Below are positions 33,245 to 41,963 of a stretch of DNA of 48,380 nucleotides, piece by piece. Location of the stretch: positions 1-48,380 of the forward strand of contig LJUR01000007.1 of assembly GCA_001304105.1 (NCBI GenBank), written 5' to 3'. A model generated the notes under the pieces. The model had not been told where the DNA came from, did not search any database, and saw only the letters and a list, made by a program, of their open reading frames with translations. The DNA comes from Deltaproteobacteria bacterium SM23_61 (GTDB lineage Bacteria; Desulfobacterota; SM23-61). Positions within the stretch are counted from its first letter, which is position 1. Each line of letters opens with the position of its first letter. The translations under genes were made by a program, and so were the position numbers.

Positions 33245-34417
33245 ATGAGTATGAGCATTATCATCATCGGAGCGGGCGAAGTCGGTTACCATCTCGCCCA
33301 GCGCCTCTCCCAGGAAAAGAAAGACGTCGTGGTCATCGACCGCGACTGGGAGAAAATCAAACGGGTCCAGAACACCCTCGACGTGCGGGCCATCCATGGA
33401 AGCGGCGGCTCCATCAGCCTTCTCCGCGAAGCGGGGATCTCCGAAGCCTCCATGGTGATCGCGGTCACCAACAGCGACGAAGTCAACATGATCTCCTGCC
33501 TGGTGGCCGGGGTTCAGGACAAGGTCCCCAAGAAGATTGCCCGCGTCCGGGACCCGGAATATTCCGCTCTCTTCCCCCTCTTCGACAAGGAACACCTGGA
33601 CATCGACCTGGTCATCAACCCGGACCACGAAGTGGTGGACCTGATCCTGAAACTCATGGAGGTCCCGGGTGCGGTGGATGTGGCCGACTTTGCCGGCGGA
33701 AAGGTCCGCATGGCCGGCCTCCCCCTGCTTTCCGACAGCCCTCTGGCCGGCAAGACGCTGGCGGATATTTCCTCCCTGTACCCCAATTCGGGGATTCTCA
33801 TCGTAGCCGTCCAGAAAGGAGACCGGGTCTTCATCCCCAAGGGACCCGACGTCATCCGGCCCAATGACCTCCTTTTCATGGTCATGGCCCGGGACAAGAT
33901 GCAGGAGGCGCTGGAAAGCTCCGGTCATAAACGGCCGTCGATCAAGCGAGTCATGATCCTCGGGGGGAGTCTGATCGGCATGGAACTGGCCGAGCACCTG
34001 GAAAAGCGGGACATTCAGGTCAAGATCATAGAGCAGAATGAGGACCGTTGCCGGCAGATTGCCGAAAAATGCGACCGCGCCCTGGTCCTCCGGGGAGATG
34101 CCACCTACCAGGACCTGCTCATCGAGGAGAACGTGGCCCAGATGGATACTTTCATTGCCGTCACCGAGGATGAGGAGACCAACGTGATGATCTCTCTCCT
34201 GGCCAAGAAGATGGGGGTCCGGCGGGTCATTACCCTGGTGAACAAAGTCGGCTATTCTCCCCTGGTCCATTCCATCGGCGTGGACGTGGTGGTCAGTCCC
34301 CGGCTGGCGGCGGTGAATAAAATCATGCAATTTCTCCGGCGGGGAAAGATTCTCTCCATCTCCTCCCTCCCGGAGGAGAATGCGGAAGCCTTTGAAGCCG
34401 TGGCCATGACCGGGTGA
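33245..34417 (+). CDS. trkA: Trk potassium uptake regulatory protein, C-terminally truncated
   Basis: Cytoplasmic NAD(H)-binding gating ring of the Trk K+ transporter. It has a first Rossmann domain (IIIIGAGEVGYHLAQRL), a TrkA_C domain (about 140-225) and a second Rossmann domain (VMILGGSLIGMELAEHL, from about 235). The frame stops at residue 390 (EAVAMTG), about 55-60 residues before the usual end, so the second TrkA_C domain is missing. The normal last residues are found just downstream in another frame (34414-34488), so this is an internal deletion. The ribosome site is weak; two ATGs (33245, 33251) are possible. Confidence 0.85.
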   Translation: MSMSIIIIGAGEVGYHLAQRLSQEKKDVVVIDRDWEKIKRVQNTLDVRAIHGSGGSISLLREAGISEASMVIAVTNSDEVNMISCLVAGVQDKVPKKIARVRDPEYSALFPLFDKEHLDIDLVINPDHEVVDLILKLMEVPGAVDVADFAGGKVRMAGLPLLSDSPLAGKTLADISSLYPNSGILIVAVQKGDRVFIPKGPDVIRPNDLLFMVMARDKMQEALESSGHKRPSIKRVMILGGSLIGMELAEHLEKRDIQVKIIEQNEDRCRQIAEKCDRALVLRGDATYQDLLIEENVAQMDTFIAVTEDEETNVMISLLAKKMGVRRVITLVNKVGYSPLVHSIGVDVVVSPRLAAVNKIMQFLRRGKILSISSLPEENAEAFEAVAMTG

Positions 34418-34488
34418 TGATCTTCGCCCTGACCTCGGCCCTCAAGGAAGTGGAAAAGGCCCTCATGGTCAAACTGGAGTACTGGTAA
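34414..34488 (+). pseudogene. trkA: Detached 3' end of trkA
   Basis: In the +1 frame relative to trkA, GTG at 34414 opens VMIFALTSALKEVEKALMVK followed by LEYW and a stop at 34488. This is the normal end of the second TrkA_C domain. About 50 codons between the stop-proximal GACCGGG and this piece are missing. The junction sequence ACCGGGTG fits both sides, as expected for deletion between short direct repeats. Confidence 0.75.
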
Positions 34489-34490
34489 CC

Positions 34491-35936
34491 TTGTCTCCCT
34501 CCACCCTCCTAAATCTCCTGGGATTTCTGAACCTCCTGCTGGCCGGCGCCATGGTCTTTCCCCTCCTGGTGAATTGGATCTACGGGGAACCCCACGGCCG
34601 GGCGTTTCTCTTTTCCATCGCCCTAACCGCCCTGAGCGGCCTCGTCATGTTCCTGCTTTTCAAGCGATCTCCCCGGGACTTGACCTTTCGCGACGGGATT
34701 GCCATCGTGAGTTTCGGATGGATCAGCGCTATTTTTTTCGGGGCTCTCCCCTACCTGTTCACCGGGACCTTTGGTTCCCTGGTGGACGTCTTTTTTGAAG
34801 CCGCCTCGGGCTTCACCACCACCGGCTCCACGGTCATGACCGACATCCAGAAGAATTCCCACGGGGTGCTGTTCTGGCGCGCGCTCACCCAGTGGCTGGG
34901 GGGAATGGGGATCATCCTGCTTTCTCTGGCGATCCTCCCTTTCCTCGGAGTCGGAGGAATGCAGCTCTACAAGGCGGAGGTCCCCGGGCCCGCGGCAGAC
35001 AGACTACGCCCCAAAATCTCCCAGACCGCGAGGATTCTGTGGGAGGTGTACCTCCTCATTTCCGGGATTGAGGTGCTGGTTCTTCTCGCGGGGGGGATGA
35101 ATCTTTTTGACGCCATCTGCCACACTTTCACCACCATGGCCACGGGCGGTTTTTCCCCCAAGAATGAAAGCATCGAGTTCTACCGGAGCCCGTTCATCGA
35201 ATACGCGGTTACCATCTTCATGTTCGTGGCCGGGGCCAATTTTTCCCTTCACTACCTCGCTCTCAGGGGAAACCCGAAAGTCCTCTGGCAAGACCCGGAA
35301 TTCCGATTCTACGCCGGCGTGACTTTCGTATCCACGGGGCTGATTACCTTCAATCTGTGGTCCCATCTGCCCGGAAACCTCCTGGAATCCTTCCGCCTGG
35401 CTCTCTTCCAGGTCGTTTCCATCCAGACCACGACCGGCTACACCACGACCGATTTTGAAAAATGGCCCGTTTTTTCCCAGTATCTCCTCCTGGCCCTCAT
35501 GTTTATCGGGGGTTGCGCCGGGTCCACCGGCGGGTCCATTAAGTGCGTGCGGATCTACGTTTTGATCAAACAGGGCGCCCGGGAGCTCTACCGGCTTGTC
35601 CACCCCCACGCCGTAGCCCCGGTGAAGCTGGGGAGAAAAGCTGTCTCCCAGGAGACCCTGAACGGAATCATGAGTCTCTTCTTCCTTTACATCGGGATCT
35701 TCCTGGGGTGCTCCCTGGCCTTTTCCCTGCTGGGAGCCGATTTCCTCACCTCCGTCTCGGCCGTGGCGACAGCCCTGGGTAACGTGGGTCCCGGCCTGGG
35801 CGCCGTGGGCCCGGCGGGACACTTTGCTTACCTTCCCGTGGCTTCCAAATGGATCCTCATCGCCTGCATGCTTTTCGGCCGTCTGGAAATCTACACCCTT
35901 CTCATCCTTCTCTTCCCCGAGTTCTGGCGGAAGTAA
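34491..35936 (+). CDS. trkH: Trk potassium transporter membrane subunit
   Basis: K+-conducting subunit, 481 residues with the four-repeat (SKT) pore fold. The four filter segments are visible: SGFTTTGST, TTMATGGFS, IQTTTGYTTTD and ALGNVGPGLG. Each has the selectivity Gly. The start is TTG at 34491, 2 bases after the trkA remnant; no ATG gives the N-terminal helix. Together with TrkA it takes up K+. Confidence 0.92.
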   Translation: MSPSTLLNLLGFLNLLLAGAMVFPLLVNWIYGEPHGRAFLFSIALTALSGLVMFLLFKRSPRDLTFRDGIAIVSFGWISAIFFGALPYLFTGTFGSLVDVFFEAASGFTTTGSTVMTDIQKNSHGVLFWRALTQWLGGMGIILLSLAILPFLGVGGMQLYKAEVPGPAADRLRPKISQTARILWEVYLLISGIEVLVLLAGGMNLFDAICHTFTTMATGGFSPKNESIEFYRSPFIEYAVTIFMFVAGANFSLHYLALRGNPKVLWQDPEFRFYAGVTFVSTGLITFNLWSHLPGNLLESFRLALFQVVSIQTTTGYTTTDFEKWPVFSQYLLLALMFIGGCAGSTGGSIKCVRIYVLIKQGARELYRLVHPHAVAPVKLGRKAVSQETLNGIMSLFFLYIGIFLGCSLAFSLLGADFLTSVSAVATALGNVGPGLGAVGPAGHFAYLPVASKWILIACMLFGRLEIYTLLILLFPEFWRK

Positions 35937-36035
35937 CCTTGCCCACCTTGCAATGCCCTCGCAAGGCCCTTGCTTCCGGGCCACAGGCTTGCTATTTTGG
36001 ACAAAAGGCTATCGCCAAAATCCAGGTGGGCAAGG
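35937..36035. ncRNA. Candidate multibranched structured element after trkH
   Basis: A perfect 12-bp outer stem, CCTTGCCCACCT (35937-35948) with AGGTGGGCAAGG (36024-36035), encloses a GGCCC/GGGCC stem (about 35968-35985) and a 7-bp stem ATTTTGG/CCAAAAT (about 35994-36021), plus a short TTGC/GCAA pair. It starts at the trkH stop. It could be a structured RNA, a terminator/processing signal or a mobile palindrome; no T run follows. I do not recognise it as a known class. Confidence 0.4.
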
Positions 36036-36118
36036 AACTCGTTGTTTTCCCCTGCGGATCGGTGTATTATGGGTGTTGGTAAGGGGAAAAGTGCAAAGGC
36101 ACCTTCCCTTTCTTAGCC

Positions 36119-37039
36119 ATGCCTAAGGAAGAAATCCTCCGGAACATTGCCCTTTTGCGAAGAGAAGTTCGGGAACTGCAGGAAGAATTTCTTTCCTTCA
36201 GGGAGGAGAAGTTGGGATTCTCCGAACTCCGGGGCATATTGCGTCGTCGGGGACTGGATCTTTTCCGGCAAAACCCGACTCAGCATCTATTCTTTCCGCC
36301 GGCCTTTCGGCAACAACAAAAACAACGGTTCTACGAACTCTTCAAGAAATATTCCTTCCGTCTCTTCCTCCGGGAGATCTTGATCCGCCGGGGGAGATTC
36401 CGGGTCTCCGAGGTGGTTCGTTTCTCCACTCCGGAAACCGGGAAAAAGTACCTTCAATTGCTGATGGAAATGGGCGTGGCCGAGCCCGCGGGGGGATTCC
36501 AGTACCGCCTGAGTCATGATGCTCCGGCCAGCCTCGGGCCCACCCTGGAATGGTTCATGGCCGAGGTCCTGCGCCGGGAATTCGCCTGCCCGGCCCTCTA
36601 CGGGCTGCGCTGCCGCGGGGGCCGCTGCGGGGGAGACTACGATGTGGTGGCCCTAGTGGAAGGAAGACTCCTGTACATGGAGGTCAAGTCCTCTCCCCCG
36701 AAAAACATCGAGGCTGTTGAAATCCAGTCTTTTCTGGACCGGGTGAGGGATTTTCTTCCCCACCTGGCCCTCTTTTTTGTCGACACGGAGCTCCGGTTGA
36801 AGGACAAGATCGTTCCCTTCTTCGAGACGGAACTCTTTGCCCTGGGCCTTCGGGATAACGGCAATCCGCCCCTGGTTCAAAAAATCGGCGACGAGGTCTT
36901 TTTCGCTCCCCCGCGCATTTACATCCTGGGAAGCAAGCGATCCATCTCCCAAAACATGGCCATCTGTTTTCGTCATTATTTTTCCGATCCCCGGTCTTAT
37001 CCGGAAGGGAATGCTTTTGCTGAACTTCTGCGAGGCTGA
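36119..37039 (+). CDS. Uncharacterised protein with PD-(D/E)XK-like nuclease core
   Basis: 306 residues, soluble. A helical N-terminal coiled-coil-like part (1-60) leads to a region (75-135) that may be a winged helix (RGRFRVSEVVRFSTPETGKKY). The C-terminal core has E149, D173/D175 in GGDYDVVAL, E188-V-K190 in LLYMEVKSS and Q203, the spacing of PD-(D/E)XK nucleases. Family not recognised. It is 3 bases before mreD, so it is probably co-transcribed with the cell-shape genes, but a link to them is unproven. No clear ribosome site precedes ATG 36119. Confidence 0.65.
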   Translation: MPKEEILRNIALLRREVRELQEEFLSFREEKLGFSELRGILRRRGLDLFRQNPTQHLFFPPAFRQQQKQRFYELFKKYSFRLFLREILIRRGRFRVSEVVRFSTPETGKKYLQLLMEMGVAEPAGGFQYRLSHDAPASLGPTLEWFMAEVLRREFACPALYGLRCRGGRCGGDYDVVALVEGRLLYMEVKSSPPKNIEAVEIQSFLDRVRDFLPHLALFFVDTELRLKDKIVPFFETELFALGLRDNGNPPLVQKIGDEVFFAPPRIYILGSKRSISQNMAICFRHYFSDPRSYPEGNAFAELLRG

Positions 37040-37042
37040 TTC

Positions 37043-37555
37043 ATGTCCCGTTTTTTCATCTTTCTCCTCTGCGCTTTCCTCCTGACCATCTTCCAGTCCA
37101 CGCTTATCAGCCTCATCTTCCCTTCCTTCCTGAAACCGGACCTCATGATCGTGCTGGTCATATTCCTGGGGATTTACTTCCCCCTCCTTCCCGGGGCCTT
37201 TTTGGTCCTGTTCTGCGGCCTCCTCTACGACACCTTCTCCGGGGGGACCCTGGGCCTTTTCACCTTTGTCTATCTCTGCATCTATTTCGGACTGAAACTG
37301 CTGGCCAAATTTTTGATCTTGGGCGAGACGATTTCCTTCCGAACCATCCTGGTGGGGAGCCTGATGGGAGTGCAGACCCTGCTTCTCGTTCTTTTGCCGC
37401 CGGCCCTGGGGATGATCGGCCGGCTCTCCTGGCCCCGGGCAGGCTGGGTCCTGCCACAGATTCTTCTGACCTGCCTGTTCAGCTGGCCTCTTTTCAGCCT
37501 TTTCCGCAGGGTGGATATCCCCCCGGCGGAAGAAACGTTACCCCCGGTCTCCTAG
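37043..37555 (+). CDS. mreD: Rod shape-determining protein MreD
   Basis: 170-residue membrane protein with five to six helices, part of the elongasome. It has the LKPDLMIVLVIFLGIYF and GLLYDTFSGGTLGLFTF segments typical of MreD. mreB and mreC, usually just upstream, are not here; the PD-(D/E)XK-like gene takes that place. It is followed 2 bases later by mrdA. Confidence 0.85.
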   Translation: MSRFFIFLLCAFLLTIFQSTLISLIFPSFLKPDLMIVLVIFLGIYFPLLPGAFLVLFCGLLYDTFSGGTLGLFTFVYLCIYFGLKLLAKFLILGETISFRTILVGSLMGVQTLLLVLLPPALGMIGRLSWPRAGWVLPQILLTCLFSWPLFSLFRRVDIPPAEETLPPVS

Positions 37556-37557
37556 CA

Positions 37558-39435
37558 ATGCGGCTCAAACTGGACAAAAGGGAAACTCCGGAAATCCAAA
37601 AGGCCTTCTTGGCGGCCAACATCTTGATCGTCGTGGCCTTTTCCCTGATTTTCTCCCGCCTCTGGTATCTCCAGATCCTGAATGGGGAGTACTTCAAGGG
37701 CCTCTCGGAGAACAACCGGATCCGCATCCAGGAGATCGCCGCTCCCCGGGGGACCCTTTTTGACCGCAACGGGGTTCCTCTGGTGAACAGTTTTCCCTCC
37801 TTTGATGTCTCCATCTACCGGCAGGATGTTCCCGACATGAAAGCCCTGATTCCGGTCCTTACCCGGGTCCTTTCCCTGGACCCGCTAAGGCTGAGGGCCA
37901 GACTCGAAGGGGCCCGGGGAATTCCTCCCCACCAGCCCCTGAAGATCAAGACCGATATCCCCCGGAGGGAGCTGGCCGCGGTGGAGACCCGGCGTATGGA
38001 TCTTCCCGGGGTGGTCGTTAACGTGGTCATCCGGCGGAACTATCCCTACAAGAACCTGGCTTCCCACCTCATCGGTTACCTGGGAGAGGTCAGCGAACAT
38101 GAGCTGGGCATGGAAGAATTCGTCAATCACAAGCTGGGATACCTGGTGGGAAAATACGGGATCGAGCAGAAGTTCGAGCTGGAGCTGATGGGTGAAAGCG
38201 GCGGCCGCCAGATCGAAGTCAACGCCCTGGGGCAGAAGATCAGAGTCCTGGGACAGGTCGAGCCCAGCCCGGGAAACAGCGTCCACCTGACCCTGGACCT
38301 GGAGCTTCAGAAGGCGGCTGAAAAGGCCATGGCCGGGAAACAGGGGGCGGTGGTGGTCATGAACCCTCAGAACGGGGACATCCTGGCCATGGCCAGCAAA
38401 CCCGATTTCGACCCCAACCTCTTCGCCCGGGGGATCTCTCCCGACAATTGGAAGAGCATCTTGGACAACCCGGCACGTCCCCTTCAGAACCGGGCCATTC
38501 AGGGGCAATATCCCCCCGGGTCGATCTTCAAGATCCTGGTGGCCATGGCCGGGCTGGAAGAAAAATTGATCACCCCGGAGACCACCTTTCAATGCACCGG
38601 GTCCTATCCCTTCGGAAACCGCGAGTACCAGTGCTGGAAAAAGGAAGGGCACGGCCAGGTCAATCTGCGCAAAGCCCTCGTTGAATCCTGCGACATCTAT
38701 TTTTATCAGCTGGGAATGCGCCTGGGCGTAAACCGCATCGCCAAATACGCTTCGGCCGCCGGCCTGGGCACCCCCACGGGGTTTCCCCTGGGCCTGGAGA
38801 AGACCGGCTTGGTGCCTACTTCTTCCTGGAAAATGAAACGGTTCGGCGTGCCATGGCAGGGGGGCGAAAACCTTTCCATCGCCATCGGTCAGGGATATTA
38901 TCTGGCCACCCCGCTGCAGATTGCCTGTACCCTTTCGGCCCTTTTCAACGGGGGAAAATACTACCAGCCGCGCATTGTCCAGGGCGTCCGGGCTCCCGAT
39001 GGGGAGGTACGCAGGGAATACCCACCCCTAGTCCTGAGAAACATCCTGATCTCCCCGGAGACCATCGAGTTCGTACGGGAGGCGCTCTGGGAAGCGGTTC
39101 ATTCTCCCGCAGGGACAGGAGGGAGGGCCAAGGTGGAAGGTTTCAACATAGCGGGGAAAACCGGCACTTCCCAGGTCATCCAGAGGAAAGAAGGAAAGCC
39201 CGAGCCCATCCCGGCAGAACTGCAGGACCATGCCTGGTTTGCCTGCTTTGCGCCGGCTTTCAGCCCGGAGATTGTGGTGGTGGTACTGGTGGAGCACGGG
39301 GGGGGAGGAGGGTCAGCCGCAGCGCCCCTGGCCAAAAAGATACTGGAAACCTACCACCGGAGGGGTAAAAAAGATCACCCCTCTCCGGCCCGGGTGGCCG
39401 TTCAGCGATCCGTGCGACGGCCAGACGAGGGATGA
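37558..39435 (+). CDS. mrdA: Penicillin-binding protein 2
   Basis: Peptidoglycan transpeptidase of the elongasome, 625 residues. One N-terminal transmembrane helix (about 19-36), then the dimerisation/pedestal region (APRGTLFDRNG at 62-72) and the transpeptidase domain with the SxxK motif S322-I-F-K325, the SxD motif S377-C-D379 and the KTG motif K534-T-G536. The C-terminal tail (from about 595) is basic. It lies in the standard mreD-mrdA-rodA order. Confidence 0.94.
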   Translation: MRLKLDKRETPEIQKAFLAANILIVVAFSLIFSRLWYLQILNGEYFKGLSENNRIRIQEIAAPRGTLFDRNGVPLVNSFPSFDVSIYRQDVPDMKALIPVLTRVLSLDPLRLRARLEGARGIPPHQPLKIKTDIPRRELAAVETRRMDLPGVVVNVVIRRNYPYKNLASHLIGYLGEVSEHELGMEEFVNHKLGYLVGKYGIEQKFELELMGESGGRQIEVNALGQKIRVLGQVEPSPGNSVHLTLDLELQKAAEKAMAGKQGAVVVMNPQNGDILAMASKPDFDPNLFARGISPDNWKSILDNPARPLQNRAIQGQYPPGSIFKILVAMAGLEEKLITPETTFQCTGSYPFGNREYQCWKKEGHGQVNLRKALVESCDIYFYQLGMRLGVNRIAKYASAAGLGTPTGFPLGLEKTGLVPTSSWKMKRFGVPWQGGENLSIAIGQGYYLATPLQIACTLSALFNGGKYYQPRIVQGVRAPDGEVRREYPPLVLRNILISPETIEFVREALWEAVHSPAGTGGRAKVEGFNIAGKTGTSQVIQRKEGKPEPIPAELQDHAWFACFAPAFSPEIVVVVLVEHGGGGGSAAAPLAKKILETYHRRGKKDHPSPARVAVQRSVRRPDEG

Positions 39436-39438
39436 TCC

Positions 39439-40542
39439 ATGCTGGACCGTCGATTGATCTTCAACTTTGACTGGCCCACCCTGGTGACTGCCTTTTTGAT
39501 TTCGGCCATCGGGGTCGTGAATATTTACAGCTCCACCCATCCCCATTCCGGCGCCGCCACCCCCCTTTACCTGAAGCAGGTCTATTGGACGGTCCTGAGC
39601 TTCGGGCTGGCTTTTCTGGTCCTTGCTTTTGACTACCGGACCTTCGTCCGCCTTTCCTATCCTTTTTATCTTTTCTGCCTTCTGCTGCTCATTCTGGTCA
39701 TATTCTTCGGACGGTCCTCGTCGGGCTCACAGCGATGGCTCCAGCTGGGGGTTTTTTCTTTCCAGCCTTCGGAATTGACCAAGATCGCTCTGATCCTGGC
39801 AATGACCCGCTTCTTCACCGAAAGGGAAATGCCCCGGGGCCATGGAATGCGCGACCTGGCCGTGCCTTTTCTCATGGTCGGCCTGCCCTCCCTGCTCATC
39901 TTCCGGCAGCCTGACCTGGGGACGGTGGTCCTGCTTATGGCCATTTTTCTCTCCGTCCTGGTCTTTGTCGAGGTCCGTTTCAAGACCTGGGCCGTCCTGG
40001 GGGCGGGGGTGGCGGTCATCCTCCCAACCCTTTGGCATTTTCTCAAGGACTACCAGAAGAATCGCCTCCTCACCTTCATCAACCCCGATCTGGACCCCTT
40101 GAGAACCGGCTATCATATCACTCAATCCAAGATCGCCGTGGGTTCCGGGACGATTTTCGGCAAGGGATTTCTCCACGGAACCCAGAGCCAGCTCCATTTC
40201 CTTCCCGAGCAGCACACCGACTTTATCTTCTCCGTCCTGGCTGAAGAATGGGGATTCCTGGGATGCTTCATTCTCCTCTTCCTCCTTCTCTTCCTCATCT
40301 CCCGGGGTCTGAAAATCGCCAAAACCTCCAAGGACCGCGCCGGGGCGACCCTGGCCATCGGTATAACGGCCATGCTTTTCTGGCAGACCTTCATCAATGT
40401 GGGAATGGTGGTGGGAATTCTCCCGGTGGTGGGAATCCCCTTGCCCCTGGTGAGCTACGGGGGAACGGCGATGGTGACCAACCTGATGGGTATCGGCATG
40501 TTGATGAACATCAGTATGCGCCGTTTCATGCTAAGTCCCTGA
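39439..40542 (+). CDS. rodA: Rod shape-determining protein RodA (SEDS glycosyltransferase)
   Basis: Peptidoglycan polymerase partner of PBP2, 367 residues, ten helices. SEDS signatures are present: RWLQLGVFSFQPSELTKIA, the extracellular-loop acidic region near LPEQHTDFIFSVLAEEWG with the catalytic-type Asp, and VVGIPLPLVSYGGTAMVTN. It starts 3 bases after mrdA. Confidence 0.94.
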   Translation: MLDRRLIFNFDWPTLVTAFLISAIGVVNIYSSTHPHSGAATPLYLKQVYWTVLSFGLAFLVLAFDYRTFVRLSYPFYLFCLLLLILVIFFGRSSSGSQRWLQLGVFSFQPSELTKIALILAMTRFFTEREMPRGHGMRDLAVPFLMVGLPSLLIFRQPDLGTVVLLMAIFLSVLVFVEVRFKTWAVLGAGVAVILPTLWHFLKDYQKNRLLTFINPDLDPLRTGYHITQSKIAVGSGTIFGKGFLHGTQSQLHFLPEQHTDFIFSVLAEEWGFLGCFILLFLLLFLISRGLKIAKTSKDRAGATLAIGITAMLFWQTFINVGMVVGILPVVGIPLPLVSYGGTAMVTNLMGIGMLMNISMRRFMLSP

Positions 40543-40647
40543 AAAAGGCGCGCAGAATAGGGGATGGAGCATGGCGCGGAAAAAAGGTAAGGGTCGGTAT
40601 CGCCGCGCACGGAAGAGGGCATATTCCGGGAGGAAAATGGGGACCCC

Positions 40648-41118
40648 GTGAAAAAGATCCAAATCGCCGGCCTCCGGCAGGCCCTCCATCTTTCCCAAAT
40701 CGAAATTCTTTCCCTCCCCGGGGGAACCCGGGCCCTGGCCCGGGTTCTCGATCCTCTGGCGGAAAGCGGAATTAATCTGGAGTTCGTCGCCTTCCACGGA
40801 GGGCCAAAGGTTTCTCCCGACCTCATCCTGGGCGTCCACAGAAACCAGGTTGTTGCGACCTTGGGACTGTTAAAAGGAAAAACGGAAGAGGGGCGGGCCC
40901 TGGAGATCCGCTGCCGGGAGCCGGCCGGCATGATCTCCCTCTTCCCCCATGGAAACCGGCCAGCGGTGGTCGGTGACTTCCTGGCTGCCTTCCGGGAGGC
41001 GGAAGTGGACATATGGGCCCTTGGTTTCTCCTTATCGGCCCTGTCGGCCCTCGGGGAAGAAAGCCGGATTCCACGGGTGCTCGTCGCCCTGAAGGATTTT
41101 TTTGAACTCGCCGGCTGA
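40648..41118 (+). CDS. ACT-domain-like protein 1
   Basis: 156 residues in two alpha-beta halves resembling paired ACT domains. The first has IEILSLPGGTRALARVLDPL then INLEFVAFHG, the second AGMISLFPHGNRPAVVGDFL then VDIWALGFS: the strand-helix-strand pattern of amino-acid-sensing domains, with the loop Gly at the ligand site. There is no catalytic domain. The start is GTG 40648 without a clear ribosome site. It pairs with the next gene; both may be detached regulatory parts or a small-molecule sensor. Confidence 0.6.
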   Translation: MKKIQIAGLRQALHLSQIEILSLPGGTRALARVLDPLAESGINLEFVAFHGGPKVSPDLILGVHRNQVVATLGLLKGKTEEGRALEIRCREPAGMISLFPHGNRPAVVGDFLAAFREAEVDIWALGFSLSALSALGEESRIPRVLVALKDFFELAG

Positions 41119-41128
41119 TTCGCCTTCC

Positions 41129-41608
41129 ATGGCCAAAATCCAGCTCCATAACATCCTCTGCGCCGGGGAACAAGCCCTGATCACCCTTCGCCTCGACGGG
41201 CACCGCGCGGGATTTCTTCCCTCCATTTTCTATGCCTTCCGGGAGGAAGGGATTCCCCTTTCTTTTATCCTCCTTTCCCTCGACCAAAAGGGAGGCCTGA
41301 TCCTGAACCTGATCCTTCGTTCCGAAGACCTGGGGTGGGCCCGGGCCGCCTTGCGGGAGGGGCTCGACCTATCCTCCATCGGGATGATGGAAATCCGTGA
41401 ACAGGCCGCCTTGATCACCCTATACGGTCCCCACCTGGGGGAGAAGCCCGGGGTGGCCGCGCGGATGACTTCCTCCCTGGCAAAGGACGAGGTCGAAGTC
41501 CTAGCCCTGAGCGCTTCGATCAACTCCTGCCTTATCCTGGTCCCCGGTGAATCTTCCTCCCGGGCTCTCCAGTCCCTGCGGCGGGTCTTCGAAATTCCCC
41601 CCGGCTGA
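41129..41608 (+). CDS. ACT-domain protein 2, similar to the aspartokinase regulatory region
   Basis: 159 residues. The second half (ALITLYGPHLGEKPGVAARM, then VEVLALSASINSCLILVP) resembles the second ACT repeat of aspartokinases (the xGxxMxxxPGxAxxxF-type loop and the SxxxISxxV core). The first half is a divergent ACT copy. No kinase domain is present. ATG 41129 is chosen since it lies after the preceding stop; a TTG at 41102 is also in frame. It may form a complex with ACT protein 1. Confidence 0.65.
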   Translation: MAKIQLHNILCAGEQALITLRLDGHRAGFLPSIFYAFREEGIPLSFILLSLDQKGGLILNLILRSEDLGWARAALREGLDLSSIGMMEIREQAALITLYGPHLGEKPGVAARMTSSLAKDEVEVLALSASINSCLILVPGESSSRALQSLRRVFEIPPG

Positions 41609-41963
41609 AAGAACTTAACCGCAGAGATCGCAGAGCACCCAGAGAATTAAAAAAGGGAATAATGGAAGAATGGAATATTGGAATGATGGGCCAAAAAAAA
41701 TAGAGTTCTTAAACCCTTTATTCCATTATTCCAATGTGTTGCCTCTGCGCTCTCTGCTTCCTCTTCGTTCATCCTCTTGTCTCAAGTCCCGGAGGATGGA
41801 AAGGCAAAGAGGGTCCGGATCCATAAAATGATTTGTATTTTTCGTCTTTCCAAAGAAAAAGCTCTGCGGTCTCTGTGTACTCTGCGGTTCAATTCTTTTC
41901 TTCATCTCCGGAGGGCGCAGAGACTTTAACTTCCTGGGCAAGGACCAATGAGGAGAAAACCGA
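41609..41963. repeat. 355-bp composite word-repeat region between convergent genes
   Basis: No gene seen. CCGCAGAGATCGCAGAGCAC at 41619 is mirrored by CTCTGCGCTCTCTGC (41743-41758) and CTCTGCGGTCTCTGTGTACT with CTGCGGTTCAA (41862-41893). Inside are GGAATAATGGAAGAATGGAA words (41656-41690) and their complement (41714-41736), with a 12-bp perfect stem GGAATAATGGAA (41656-41667)/TTCCATTATTCC (41721-41732). Confidence 0.8.
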
